Part shown: piece after piece, positions 17,194 to 25,891 of the stretch
Position numbering within the stretch: position 1 is the first letter of the stretch
Layout: the number at the start of each line of letters is the position of its first letter
Source: Euzebya rosea
Lineage (GTDB): Bacteria > Actinomycetota > Nitriliruptoria > Euzebyales > Euzebyaceae
Assembly (NCBI RefSeq): GCF_003073135.1
Contig: NZ_PGDQ01000024.1
Location: 1 to 53,006 of the forward strand
Direction of reading: 5' to 3'
Length of the DNA stretch: 53,006 nt
The notes under the pieces: generated by a model
What the model saw: only the letters and a program-made list of their open reading frames with translations
Told to the model about the DNA's origin: nothing
Database searches by the model: none
Position numbers and translations under genes: made by a program

Positions 17194-19209
17194 ATGACGC
17201 ACTCCCCCCGCCGCCAGGCCCTGCCGCTGTTCGGCAGCTGGCACTCCGGCACCTTCAGCAAGTGCACCAGCAAGTGCAACGACGAGTGCCACACCGCGCC
17301 GTCCAACCCGCGCGCCGGTGCGATCGACGACTTCGGTGCGGTGGCCTCCCGCATGATCTCGCGCCGCAACATCCTCAAGGGTGGTGCGCTGGCCGGCATG
17401 GTCCTGGCGACCGCCAGCCTCGACGGGCTCGCGACCGAGCGGGTCGCGATGGCGCAGGACGGTGCCCAGATCGGCTTCACGCCCATCTCGGCGTCCACCG
17501 CCGACAGCGTCGTCGTGCCCGAGGGCTACAGCTGGAACACCTTCCTGCGCTGGGGCGACCCGATCGTGAAGGGCACCCCCGGCCTGGACACCGGCTACAC
17601 CAACCTCACCGTGGAGCAGCAGGAGGGGGCGTTCGGCTACAACAACGACTACGTCGCCTTCCTGCCCGCCACCCGCGGGGGGACCGAGTCCGACGAGGGT
17701 CTGCTGTGGGTCAACCACGAGTACACCCAGGGCGAGCTGATGTTCGCCTCCTACGACCCGGAGAACCCGACCGAGGCCCAGGTCAACATCGAGATCGCCG
17801 CACACGGAGGCTCGGTCGTCGAGGTCTACCGCGAGGGCGGGGCCACGTACTACCGCCGAGGTGGGGCGCTGAACCGTCGCATCACCGGTACCACCCCGAT
17901 GGCCGTCGTCGGACCGGCCGCCGGCCACACCAAGCTGCGGACCAACGCCGACCCGTCGGGCACCGCCGTCCTTGGCACGTTCAACAACTGCGCCGGCGGC
18001 AAGACCCCGTGGGGCACGATCCTCACGGCGGAGGAGAACTTCAACCAGTACTTCGGCCTGCCCGAGGGCGCCGAGGCGCCGGCCGATGGCGACGCCGTCC
18101 GTGGCGACCACGAACGCTACGGCGTCGCCTACGAGGCCTCGGGTCGCAAGTGGGAGCGGTTCGTCGACCGCTTCGACCTGTCCAAGGAGCCCAACGAGCC
18201 GTACCGACACGGCTGGATCGTCGAGGTCGACCCCTACGACCCCGACTTCGTGCCGCGGAAGCACACCGCCCTCGGTCGCTTCAAGCACGAGGGCGCCGAG
18301 ACCGCCATCGCCCCCGACGGCCGCCTGGTCGCCTACCTCGGTGACGACGAGCGGTTCGACTACCTCTACAAGTACGTGTCCAACGGCACCTACTCCCCCG
18401 ACAACACGTTGGAGGAGAACATGGCCCTGCTGGACGACGGCATCCTGTACGTGGCGACCTTCGCCGACGACCAGACCGGCCAGTGGATCCCGCTGGTCCA
18501 CGGACAGCACGGGCTGACCGCGGAGAACGGCTTCGCCGACCAGGGCGACGTGCTGATCCGGGCACGGTTCGCGGGCGACACCGTCGGGGCGACCCCGATG
18601 GACCGTCCCGAGGACGTCACCCCGGACCCCAACCGTCCGGGCTACGCCTACGTCGCCTGCACCAACAACACCCGGCGAAACGAGGAGACCGGCGTCAACG
18701 CCGCCAACCCCCGGCTGGACAACCGCTGGGGCCACGTCATCGAGCTCGTCGAGACCGATGACGACTTCGGCGCGACCACGTTCAGGTGGGACTTCCTGCT
18801 GCTCTGCGGTGACCCCGAGGACGACTCGACCTTCTTCGGCGGGTACGACAAGTCGCAGGTCTCACCCATCTCGGCGCCGGACAACCTGGCCTTCACCCAC
18901 TCGGGTGACCTGCTGGTCGCCACCGACGGACAGCCGGGCGGCCTGGAGCTGAACGACGCGTTCCACTGGGTCCCGCTGAGCGGCGCCGAGCGCGGTCACG
19001 TCCAGCAGTTCCTGTCGGTGCCCGTTGGCGCCGAGGCCTGTGGTCCCGAGTTCACGCCGGACGGCCGGACGCTGTTCTGCGCGGTCCAGCACCCCGGCGA
19101 CGGCGGCACGCTGGCCGAGCCCATCTCCACCTTCCCCGACGCGGGCCGGGGTGCCCGCCCGGCGATGATCTCGATCTGGAAGACCGGCGGCGGCGTCGTC
19201 GGCAGCTGA
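17194..19209 (+). CDS. phoX: PhoX-type alkaline phosphatase, Tat-exported
   Basis: A 671-residue DUF839/PhoX phosphatase. The N terminus has a Cys cluster (CTSKCNDEC) and then a twin-arginine signal: SRRNILK with R57-R58, followed by the hydrophobic core GGALAGMVLATAS, so folded export is expected. The mature enzyme shows LLWVNHEYTQGE, GPAAGHTKLRTNADP, and GTFNNCAGGKTPWGTIL with C266 and the EENFNQYF stretch, all family hallmarks of the Ca/Fe-dependent PhoX fold. It hydrolyses phosphomonoesters outside the cell. An AGGAGA lies 13 bases upstream of the ATG. It follows the CWB2-phytase-like gene, and both are probably induced by phosphate limitation. Confidence 0.9.
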   Translation: MTHSPRRQALPLFGSWHSGTFSKCTSKCNDECHTAPSNPRAGAIDDFGAVASRMISRRNILKGGALAGMVLATASLDGLATERVAMAQDGAQIGFTPISASTADSVVVPEGYSWNTFLRWGDPIVKGTPGLDTGYTNLTVEQQEGAFGYNNDYVAFLPATRGGTESDEGLLWVNHEYTQGELMFASYDPENPTEAQVNIEIAAHGGSVVEVYREGGATYYRRGGALNRRITGTTPMAVVGPAAGHTKLRTNADPSGTAVLGTFNNCAGGKTPWGTILTAEENFNQYFGLPEGAEAPADGDAVRGDHERYGVAYEASGRKWERFVDRFDLSKEPNEPYRHGWIVEVDPYDPDFVPRKHTALGRFKHEGAETAIAPDGRLVAYLGDDERFDYLYKYVSNGTYSPDNTLEENMALLDDGILYVATFADDQTGQWIPLVHGQHGLTAENGFADQGDVLIRARFAGDTVGATPMDRPEDVTPDPNRPGYAYVACTNNTRRNEETGVNAANPRLDNRWGHVIELVETDDDFGATTFRWDFLLLCGDPEDDSTFFGGYDKSQVSPISAPDNLAFTHSGDLLVATDGQPGGLELNDAFHWVPLSGAERGHVQQFLSVPVGAEACGPEFTPDGRTLFCAVQHPGDGGTLAEPISTFPDAGRGARPAMISIWKTGGGVVGS

Positions 19210-19228
19210 CCGGTTCGTGTGCCGGTCG

Positions 19229-19257
19229 GGGCCGCCTCCATGGTGTGGGGGCGGCCC
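19229..19257 (+). terminator. Stem-loop after phoX
   Basis: GGGCCGCC (19229-19236) pairs with GGCGGCCC (19250-19257) around a 13-base loop, 20 bases after the phoX stop. No T-run follows. The gap to 19352 otherwise shows no gene. Confidence 0.5.
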
Positions 19258-19351
19258 TCGCCGTTCGCCCCCCGACCCCCGGCGGTGTGTCGGCTCACCG
19301 GCAGCTGGCACGGGCCAGGGCACGAGCACCCGATGTGCGTGGGCTCAACCC

Positions 19352-20665
19352 TCAGGAGTGCTGGTGAGACGACAGGGGCGGGGTGGAGGGGGGCGCGTCG
19401 TCGGCGGGGTCGGGGGGCGTTCGGGTGAGGAGGTACAGGGGGCCGGCGGCGGCGATGACCGCGGCACCGGTCAGCGTCGCGGTGGTCAGCGTGGTCGCAT
19501 CGGCCAGCGCGCCCAGGGCGATCCCGCCGACGAGGCCCCCGAAGCTGGAGGTGAGGGAGTTGACGCTGATCAACGTGGCCCGGTTCGCCGACCCCGTGAT
19601 GGCACGATGCAGCAGCCCCTGGTGCACGGGGTTGGCGGCGCCGTGCATGGTCATGGTGACGACGTAGCCGACGACCACCAGGGCCGCGGTGCCGCCGGTG
19701 CCGATGACCACGACCCCGCCGCCCAGCGCCGCCAGCAGCAACGGTCCGGCGTGGCGCGGACCCAGCCGTCGGGTGACGAGCGGCACCAGCGCCGCACCTC
19801 CCGCCGCAGCCGCCCAGCCAGCCGCGTTGGACGGGCCCAGGTACACCGCGGCGGCGTCGGCGTCGCCGAGCACCTGCTCGAGGCGGGCCGGGGTGAACGT
19901 CTCGAACGCGATCATGCCGAAGGTCCACAGCGCCTCGACCGCGAACAGCGCCCGCAGTGACCGGGACGCCCTCGCTGCGGCGCCGGCCGTCCTGATCACC
20001 CGGGGCACGCCGCGGAGGGCCCCGCCGAGGTCGAGCGGCACGCCATGGCGTTCGGGTTCGTCCATCAGCCGGTGGATGGCCACCAGGTCGATCACCCGGA
20101 GCGCCACCGCGACCACCACCGGCCCGAGCAGCGGATCGAGTCCGGGGAACGGCGCGGTCGCGACCAGCACGGAGGACCCGACGGCGCCGACGGCGATCGC
20201 CAACCCCAGGACCACCCCGGCGGTGGACAGGCCGCGTTCGAGGTCGGCGTCGGGATCGACTGCCTGCGACCGGTCGACGAACCACGCGTCCAGCGGACCG
20301 GACTCCAGCGCCCGGTAGATGCCCTCCAGCACCCAGAAGGCCAGCAGCAACGGCAGCGTGTCGGCGACGAGGAACAGCAGCCCGGCGACCAGCTCGATCG
20401 CCGAGGCAACGACCAGGACGCGTCGCCGGCCGATCGCGTCGGCCAGCCCGCCGGTCGGCAGCTCCAGCGCCATCACGGCGATGCCCTGCCCCGCGACGAC
20501 CAGCCCGATCTGCCCCAGCGACAGCCCGCGGTCCAGCATGACCAGCACGAACACGGGGATGACAAGCCCCGTCGGCAGCCACCGGGTCGCCCGGAGGACC
20601 AGGTAGCGGCGGCGGACATCCGTGGCCGCCGCCATGCCCGACGGGTGCCCCTGGGACGTGCTCAC
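19352..20665 (-). CDS. MFS transporter, probable exporter
   Basis: A 437-residue major facilitator with about twelve membrane helices. The N-terminal half contains the loop ELPTGGLADAIGRRRVLV, the MFS motif A variant after helix 2, and LLFLVADTLPLLLAFWVLEGIYRALESGPLDAWFVD, which resembles the tetracycline/drug exporter-like MFS group. A polar, Pro-rich tail ends it. Its GTG start overlaps the stop of the upstream ArsR-type regulator as GTGA, so the two are translationally coupled. This points to efflux controlled by that regulator; the substrate is unknown. Confidence 0.85.
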   Translation of the reverse strand: MSTSQGHPSGMAAATDVRRRYLVLRATRWLPTGLVIPVFVLVMLDRGLSLGQIGLVVAGQGIAVMALELPTGGLADAIGRRRVLVVASAIELVAGLLFLVADTLPLLLAFWVLEGIYRALESGPLDAWFVDRSQAVDPDADLERGLSTAGVVLGLAIAVGAVGSSVLVATAPFPGLDPLLGPVVVAVALRVIDLVAIHRLMDEPERHGVPLDLGGALRGVPRVIRTAGAAARASRSLRALFAVEALWTFGMIAFETFTPARLEQVLGDADAAAVYLGPSNAAGWAAAAGGAALVPLVTRRLGPRHAGPLLLAALGGGVVVIGTGGTAALVVVGYVVTMTMHGAANPVHQGLLHRAITGSANRATLISVNSLTSSFGGLVGGIALGALADATTLTTATLTGAAVIAAAGPLYLLTRTPPDPADDAPPSTPPLSSHQHS

Positions 20666-21246
20666 AGCGACACCTCACGAGCGGGGAAGCCGTCGACGAG
20701 CACCAGGACCTGCTGCACCTCGCCGTCCGCGGCCGGCCCCTCGGTGCGGTACCGCTCGACGACGGCCTCGAGGTCGGCGTTCATCGCGGCGAGCTGCGCG
20801 GGCGTCAGCTCCAGCAGGTGGTCGCTGGTGGTGCTGGCCCGCACCCACTCCTCCGACCACGTGTGGCGGGCGGCCAGCCACTCCTCGCGCCATCGGGTCG
20901 TCGCCCGCAGGTGGTGGGCCATCAGCCAGTCGACGGCGGCCCGGTCGTCGGGGTCGTCGAAGAAGTCCGCCTCGCTGAAGGTGGTCATCTGGTGGGACGG
21001 TGCCCACCAGCGTTCCCGTGCGGTCCCCATGTCCTGCACCTCGTGCACCAGCCCCACGTCGGCGAGCTCACGGAGGTGGTAGCTGCTGGCCCCGGTGTTG
21101 GTGCCCAAGCGGCGGGCCAGCTTCGCGGAGGTGGACGGCCCGTCGGCACGAAGCGCGGCCAGTAGCCGGCTGCGCATGGGATGGGCGAGGCAGTGCAGCT
21201 TCTCGCGGTCCAGCTGGACCCACGACGGGTGACGGGAGTCGGTCAT
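20662..21246 (-). CDS. ArsR-type winged-helix regulator
   Basis: A 194-residue regulator. The first 80 residues are a winged helix: LHCLAHPMRSRLLAALRADGPSTSAKLARRLGTNTGASSYHLRELADVGLV, an ArsR/HTH_20-like pattern. The rest is helical with WLMAHHLRATTRWREEW, reminiscent of the actinobacterial ArsR proteins with an extra C-terminal domain. No cysteine metal site is seen. The start at 21246 is preferred over an upstream ATG 24 bases away because a TATCGT -10 ends 7 bases before it, giving a leaderless mRNA. It probably represses itself and the coupled MFS gene through the repeats at 21266-21295. Confidence 0.85.
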   Translation of the reverse strand: MTDSRHPSWVQLDREKLHCLAHPMRSRLLAALRADGPSTSAKLARRLGTNTGASSYHLRELADVGLVHEVQDMGTARERWWAPSHQMTTFSEADFFDDPDDRAAVDWLMAHHLRATTRWREEWLAARHTWSEEWVRASTTSDHLLELTPAQLAAMNADLEAVVERYRTEGPAADGEVQQVLVLVDGFPAREVSL

Positions 21247-21253
21247 GCGCGCC

Positions 21254-21295
21254 ACGATACGCCTGTGCACAGAAACTGTGCAAAGAAACTGTGCA
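21254..21295 (-). promoter_or_regulatory. Promoter with operator of the regulator-MFS operon
   Basis: On the minus strand TTGCAC (21283-21278), an 18-base spacer and TATCGT (21259-21254) form a promoter. TGCACAG-AAA-CTGTGCA (21266-21282) is a perfect inverted repeat lying across the -35 and spacer, and the 12-base AGAAACTGTGCA occurs twice with a 13-base period (21271-21282 and 21284-21295). Repression by the adjacent ArsR-type protein is the simple reading. Confidence 0.65.
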
Positions 21296-21296
21296 A

Positions 21297-21577
21297 CGCC
21301 TGTGTGCGTGAGCCAGCAGCGGAATCGTCACTGCGTGCGCGTGGGCCGCGGAGGGTCGCTGATGGGTCGGCGTGTGCGATGGACGCCGCCGGGGGGTGGG
21401 GATCGGGCGCGGGGTCGGGTGTGGTGTGCGCTGGCGGGCCCCATCGGGTGGGGATGCCACACGGCGCGCGGGGGCGGGTGGGGTGGACGCCCTCCACGGC
21501 GGGGGAACGCACACGCGGGCGGGGACGGTCGCCGGCTACCGCCCCCGGGGCGACGCGGGGAGGCGGCCCAGCAGAGG
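21297..21577. other. Intergenic, G-rich, no gene seen
   Basis: These 281 bases between the operator and the HIT gene's repeat are strongly G-rich on the plus strand and low in complexity. I find no reading frame with protein-like composition, no tRNA and no clear stem-loop. Confidence 0.5.
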
Positions 21578-21611
21578 GTGTGGGCTCAGCGCAGGTGTGG
21601 GCTCAGCGCAG
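21578..21611. repeat. Tandem 17-bp duplication at the HIT gene 3' end
   Basis: GTGTGGGCTCAGCGCAG occurs twice back to back (21578-21594, 21595-21611). The second copy contains the last codons and the stop of the HIT gene; the first is an exact copy placed just after it. Confidence 0.75.
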
Positions 21612-22031
21612 GGCGGCGCGGAGGGTGTGCAGGACCTCGAGGCGGTGGGCGTCGTCGCGGTAGCCCGTCCGGGGCCAGAAGAACCCCTTCAGCCCGTCGC
21701 CCTTCGTCCGGGGGACCACGTGGACGTGCAGGTGCGGGACCGACTGGCTGACGATGTTGTTGTTGGCGACGAACGCCCCCTGGGCACCGAGCGCGGTCTG
21801 CATCGCCGTCACCGCCCGCTGGGCCACCCCGAACAACGGCGCGAGCTGCTCCGGGGGCAGCTCGTCGAGGGTGACGACGTGCTGGCGCGGGACGATCAGC
21901 AGGTGGCCGGGGAACAGCGGCCGGATGTCGAGGAACGCGACGACGTCCGGCTCGTCGACGACCAGCGTCTCCTCACCGGCGGTGCCGTTGCCGCCGGCGA
22001 TGACCTCGCAGAACACACAGGGCTTCGCCAT
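21603..22031 (-). CDS. HIT family hydrolase
   Basis: A 142-residue histidine triad protein, which would hydrolyse nucleotide phosphoramidates or dinucleoside polyphosphates. The triad is HLHVHVV (H100, H102, H104). CVFC at residues 5-8 and H43 look like the zinc site of the HINT branch, and the core FLDIRPLFPGHLLIVPRQHV is typical. The TAGCCT -10 (22045-22040) ends 8 bases before the ATG, so the mRNA probably has little or no leader. A small gene lies 34 bases upstream on the same strand. Confidence 0.88.
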   Translation of the reverse strand: MAKPCVFCEVIAGGNGTAGEETLVVDEPDVVAFLDIRPLFPGHLLIVPRQHVVTLDELPPEQLAPLFGVAQRAVTAMQTALGAQGAFVANNNIVSQSVPHLHVHVVPRTKGDGLKGFFWPRTGYRDDAHRLEVLHTLRAALR

Positions 22032-22039
22032 GGCTGGTC

Positions 22040-22045
22040 AGGCTA
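22040..22045 (-). promoter_or_regulatory. -10 element TAGCCT before the HIT gene
   Basis: Reading on the minus strand, TAGCCT fits TANNNT and ends 8 bases before the HIT start codon, which favours a leaderless or nearly leaderless transcript. Confidence 0.4.
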
Positions 22046-22065
22046 GGCCCTGCGTTCACGGGGGC

Positions 22066-22305
22066 CTAGACGGGGCCGAGGTCCTGCCCGGCCAGCGGCG
22101 GGCGGACACCCGAGACCGCCTGGCATCCCGGGCAGAGCTTGCCCATGTCGACGTTCTCGTGGTGCACGAGGTGGATGCGGCCGGGCAGGCCGCAGTCGGT
22201 GGTGCCGTCGGCCTCGGTCACGGTCAGGTCCGCCACCTGCGCCGCGGAGGCGTGATGGATCATCGAGCGGTCGTCGTCCAGCCAGACACGAATCTTCGGT
22301 TCCAT
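22066..22305 (-). CDS. Small Cys/His-rich protein, unknown
   Basis: A 79-residue protein I do not recognise. It opens with IRVWLDDDR and has C38, H45, H48, H49 and a CPGC knuckle (C58, C61), which could hold one zinc ion. A GAAGGG lies 3 bases before the ATG, and the protein-like composition and codon use make it a believable gene. It lies 34 bases upstream of the HIT gene and divergent from the amidohydrolase. The tail is Pro/Gly-rich. Confidence 0.6.
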   Translation of the reverse strand: MEPKIRVWLDDDRSMIHHASAAQVADLTVTEADGTTDCGLPGRIHLVHHENVDMGKLCPGCQAVSGVRPPLAGQDLGPV

Positions 22306-22352
22306 GTCCCTTCGCTACCCCGTCACCGCGGCCAGCAACCGCCTGTCCTGCC

Positions 22353-23585
22353 ATGATGCGCGGCATGACCGCCGCAGGAACCCTCACGATCGACAACGCC
22401 CGCATCTGGACCGGCACCGACGACGAGCTCGTCGAGGGGGCCATCCAGGTCCGCGACGGCATCGTGGAGGCCATCACCGACGCCGGGGACACCGACGGTC
22501 GGCCCGTGCTCGACGCCCGCGAACGGGTCGTGATCCCCGGCCTGGTCGACGCCCACTTCCACGCCTACGGCATCGGGCTGGACATGCTGGTCATGGAGGC
22601 CACGCCGCTCAGCTACGTCACGGCGAAGGCCGCCAAGCGGCTCGGCGGCGCGCTGCGTCGCGGGTTCACGACCGTGCGGGACGTCGCTGGCGGCGACATC
22701 GGCCTGCAGCGGGCCATCGACGAGGGCCTGATCGCCGGGCCCCGCTACCTCTTCACCGGCCCGGCGCTGTCCCAGACCGGCGGGCACGGCGACCCGCGGC
22801 CCGGGGACCTCGCGGTCGACACGTGCTGCCACCACACCTCCGAGGTCGTCGACGGGGTCGAACCCCTCCGCGTGGCCGTCCGCGAACGGTTCCGCACCGG
22901 CGCCCACGCGATCAAGATCATGACGTCCGGTGGCGTGATCTCCCTGACCGACCCGCTGCGCATCCCCCAGTACTCACCCGAGGAGGTCCGGGCGGTCTGC
23001 GACGAGGCGATCCGGCGCGGCAGCTACGTGGCCGCCCACGCCTACTCGCCGGAGGCCATCGTGCACTCCGTCGCCAACGGCGTGCGGTCGATCGAGCACG
23101 GCAACCTGCTGGACGCCGCGACCGCCCAGGTGATGGCCCGCTCGGGCGCGCTGCTGGTCCCGACCCTCGCCACCTACGACGCGATGGACCGGCGAGTCGA
23201 CGAGATCGGCCTCACGCCGGTCCAGAAGGCCAAGAACCTGGAGGTCCTCGACCACGGCAAGCGGGCCATCGCCATCGCCGCCGAGGAGGGCGTGACCATC
23301 GGCTTCGGGACCGACCTGATGGGCGACCTCGAGGACGACCAGCTGCAGGGCCTGCGCCTGCAGCACGAGGTCATGGGCACCACCGGGGTCCTGCGAGCGG
23401 CCACCCGGGGCAACGCCGAGCTGATCGGGGACGACCGTGTCGGTCGGATCGGCGAGGGGTCCTTCGGCGACCTGGTCGTCCTTGCCCGCGACCCGTTCAG
23501 CGAGCCCGAGGCCCTGTGGGACCCTGCCGAGGACGCTCGTGACGTTGTCATCAACGGTGTTCCCGTCACCCGTCGGTCGGCCTAG
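22353..23585 (+). CDS. Amidohydrolase (imidazolonepropionase/prolidase-like)
   Basis: A 410-residue metal-dependent amidohydrolase with a TIM-barrel core. Metal ligands are visible: H68 and H70 in VDAHFH, K188 in AIKIMTSGG (probably carbamylated), H229 in AAHAYS, H249 in EHGN, and D321 in GFGTDLMG. The N-terminal and C-terminal strands (NARIWTG, GDLVVLARDP, DVVINGVPV) form the small beta-sandwich typical of the family. The likely reaction is hydrolysis of a cyclic amide or dipeptide; the substrate is open. Starts at 22353 (used here), 22356 and 22365 are all in frame and no Shine-Dalgarno decides among them; CATGAT 7 bases before 22365 could be a -10 for a leaderless start there. Confidence 0.85.
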   Translation: MMRGMTAAGTLTIDNARIWTGTDDELVEGAIQVRDGIVEAITDAGDTDGRPVLDARERVVIPGLVDAHFHAYGIGLDMLVMEATPLSYVTAKAAKRLGGALRRGFTTVRDVAGGDIGLQRAIDEGLIAGPRYLFTGPALSQTGGHGDPRPGDLAVDTCCHHTSEVVDGVEPLRVAVRERFRTGAHAIKIMTSGGVISLTDPLRIPQYSPEEVRAVCDEAIRRGSYVAAHAYSPEAIVHSVANGVRSIEHGNLLDAATAQVMARSGALLVPTLATYDAMDRRVDEIGLTPVQKAKNLEVLDHGKRAIAIAAEEGVTIGFGTDLMGDLEDDQLQGLRLQHEVMGTTGVLRAATRGNAELIGDDRVGRIGEGSFGDLVVLARDPFSEPEALWDPAEDARDVVINGVPVTRRSA

Positions 23586-23623
23586 ACTCACGGGTGTTGC
23601 GGCCAGGCGGAGACCAACAGAGG
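23583..23623 (+). promoter_or_regulatory. TAGACT -10 and leader dyad before a CWB2 gene
   Basis: TAGACT (23583-23588) overlaps the amidohydrolase stop and has TTCCCG 17 bases upstream. The implied leader contains GCGGCC and GGCCGC, about 18 bases apart, which could form a short stem ahead of the GACGGAG ribosome binding site. Confidence 0.35.
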
Positions 23624-23648
23624 GGCCGCTGAGACGGAGTTGATCGGC

Positions 23649-25712
23649 ATGGCTACTCGCGTTCCCTTGCTCCTGCCGTTGGCGGCTGCGGTGACCCTGC
23701 TCGGGCTGCTCGCGGCGCTCGTGTCGGCGGCCCCGCCCGGTCGTGCCCAGTCCACGACGACCAGCGACGCGTTGCTGGTCGTCAAGTCCGAGGAAACGCC
23801 GTCCAACGTCGAGCTTGCGGTCCGGCTGTCGGAGGCCACCCCGCTGCCCGACACCACGACGGTGGTCATGGGCCGCAGCGACGTGTTCGCCGACTCCCTC
23901 GCCTCGGGCGTCCTGCAGAGCCGCAGCCCGCTGCTGCTGATCCCGCCGCAGGGTCCCGTGCCCGACCGCGTGCTCGCCGAGCTGCAGCGGCTCGGTGCCG
24001 ACCGGGTCATCCTGCTCGGCGGCACCTCCGCGATCGGCGAGGTGGTCGAGCAGCAGCTCGTCGGCAGCTACGCCGTCGAGCGGCGCGCCGGCACGACCCG
24101 CATCGAGACGGCCACGACCATCGCGGCCATGGACGCCCCGCAGGCCACCACCGCCGTGCTCGCCCGTGCGTTCCCCTCCCCCGGTGGCGACCAGTCGCAG
24201 GCCTTCGCCGACGCCCTCGCGGCCGGGGGCATGGCGGCGGAGCTGGAGGCACCGGTGCTGCTGACCTCGACCGACACCCTGCCCGCCTCGACCCGCGACT
24301 ACCTGGCGTCCTCCACCATCGAGGAGGTGCTGATCGTCGGGGGCACCGCAGCCATCTCCCAGGGGGTGGAGGACGAGGTCCGCGGCATGGGCATGGCGAC
24401 GGCACGCATCTCCGGCCCCACCCGCTTCGACACGGCCGTCGCCGTGGCCGACCAGCTCGGCGCACAGGGTGCCGACGACGTCGAGCGGGTGACCCTCGTG
24501 GAGGGGCAGGGCGCCGACGCATGGGCCGGCGGGTTCGCTGCGGCAGCGCACTCCGCCCACTTCGACGCACCGATCGTCCTGGCCTCCGGGGACGCCCTGC
24601 CCGCCCCGACCAGCACGTTCCTGGCGGCCAACACCGGCGGGTTCGCCGTCCCGACCACGGCGACCGACGAGCCCGTCCTGACCTGCGTCACCCCGATCGC
24701 CGCCTGCGAGACGGCGCGCATCGACCTCGGCCTGCCCCCCTCGGCCAACGTGGTCTTCGTCCCGGCCAGCGCCACCACGTTGACCCCGGGGCAGGAGGTC
24801 ACCGTCACGGTCGAGGGTGGCTCGACCGCGTTCGCCCAGGCCGCCGAGGTGACGATCGACGGGACGTGCCTGGACCAGCCGACCACCGCACCGCTGGAGG
24901 ACGGGACCTACACCGTGGTGACGTCCCCCACCCTGCCCGAGCCGTGCACGCTGACCGTCGGCGTGCCGCTGTCCAACGGGTCGACGCAGACGACGACCGC
25001 CACCTACCCGGGCGGGACGATCAGCGGGACGGTGCGCTCGGCGACGACCGACGAACCCGTCGTCGGCGCGACCGTGACGTTGTCCTCTGGCGCCTCCGCC
25101 ACGACGGGCACCGCGGGGGAGTACACGTTCACCGACCTGCCCGGCGGCAGCTACGTCCTGACCGCCGCCGCGGACGGATACGTGCCCGGTGCGCCGACGA
25201 CCGTGGACGTCGTGCCGGCGCAGGACACCGCGGCCACGTTGCTGTTGTCGCCCGAGCTCGCCGCCGGGAGCCTGCGCATCGTGCTGTCGTGGGACGACGA
25301 CCCGGCCGACCTCGACTCGCACCTGTGGACACCCGAGTCCCAGCCGTACCACGTCTTCTACGGGCCCCGCGGATCGCTGGAGGCGTGTCCGTTCGCGGCG
25401 CTCGACATCGACGACGTCAGCGGGTTCGGGCCGGAGACCATCACGATCAGCCAGGCCATTCCGGGCACCTACCGCTACGCCGTGCACCGGTTCTCCGGGG
25501 GCGAGACGCTGTCGCAGTCCAACGCCGTCGTGCAGGTCTTCGACAGCACCGGCCTGGTCGCGGAGATGGCGGTGCCGCTCAACGGCACGTTCGAGCACAT
25601 CTGGTGGCACGTGTTCGACCTCGACGCCACGAACGGCACCATCGTCCCCGCCAACCGCCTGCTGACCGACGAGGCCGCCGTGGCCCCCTACGCGACCCCC
25701 AACGCCTGCTGA
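23649..25712 (+). CDS. CWB2 surface protein with CarboxypepD_reg and DUF2135-like domains
   Basis: A 687-residue secreted protein. Signal peptide to about residue 33 (LLAALVSAAPPGRAQS). Three cell-wall-binding 2 repeats span about 40-350: FADSLASGVLQ, LLGGTSAIGE, TRIETA, then FADALAAGGMA, VGGTAAIS, TRFDTA, and a final AWAGGFAAAAH. A short Ig-like or linker segment follows. About 455-540 is a carboxypeptidase regulatory-like beta sandwich (GTVRSATTDEPVVGATVTL, YTFTDLPGGSYVLTA). About 540-670 is DUF2135/YfaP-like: LSWDDDPADLDSHLWTPE, then TYRYAVHRFSG. Likely a cell-wall-bound structural or polymer-binding protein. ATG at 23649 is chosen over the in-frame TTG at 23640 because GACGGAG is better spaced. 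Confidence 0.82.
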   Translation: MATRVPLLLPLAAAVTLLGLLAALVSAAPPGRAQSTTTSDALLVVKSEETPSNVELAVRLSEATPLPDTTTVVMGRSDVFADSLASGVLQSRSPLLLIPPQGPVPDRVLAELQRLGADRVILLGGTSAIGEVVEQQLVGSYAVERRAGTTRIETATTIAAMDAPQATTAVLARAFPSPGGDQSQAFADALAAGGMAAELEAPVLLTSTDTLPASTRDYLASSTIEEVLIVGGTAAISQGVEDEVRGMGMATARISGPTRFDTAVAVADQLGAQGADDVERVTLVEGQGADAWAGGFAAAAHSAHFDAPIVLASGDALPAPTSTFLAANTGGFAVPTTATDEPVLTCVTPIAACETARIDLGLPPSANVVFVPASATTLTPGQEVTVTVEGGSTAFAQAAEVTIDGTCLDQPTTAPLEDGTYTVVTSPTLPEPCTLTVGVPLSNGSTQTTTATYPGGTISGTVRSATTDEPVVGATVTLSSGASATTGTAGEYTFTDLPGGSYVLTAAADGYVPGAPTTVDVVPAQDTAATLLLSPELAAGSLRIVLSWDDDPADLDSHLWTPESQPYHVFYGPRGSLEACPFAALDIDDVSGFGPETITISQAIPGTYRYAVHRFSGGETLSQSNAVVQVFDSTGLVAEMAVPLNGTFEHIWWHVFDLDATNGTIVPANRLLTDEAAVAPYATPNAC

Positions 25713-25891
25713 CCACGCGGGCGCCCGTGTCAGATCGCCGCCGCCCGGTCGGCGCGATCGGGGCCTGCGTCGCCCACCGACGATGATCGGCGCGATCACA
25801 ACGGCCACCTGCCACGCCGAGTCACCGTTCGCACTCCTCACGAGCTGGTGACATCGGGATAGCGTGGGCGGCCCGGCGCGTTGGAGGCGAC
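25713..25891. promoter_or_regulatory. Intergenic with repeated 11-mer and msrA promoter
   Basis: TCGGCGCGATC occurs twice, about 39 bases apart (near 25748 and 25787). Further on, TAGCGT (around 25860-25865) fits a -10 for msrA, leaving a leader of about 20 bases with GGAGGC before the ATG. Nothing else is evident. Confidence 0.4.
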
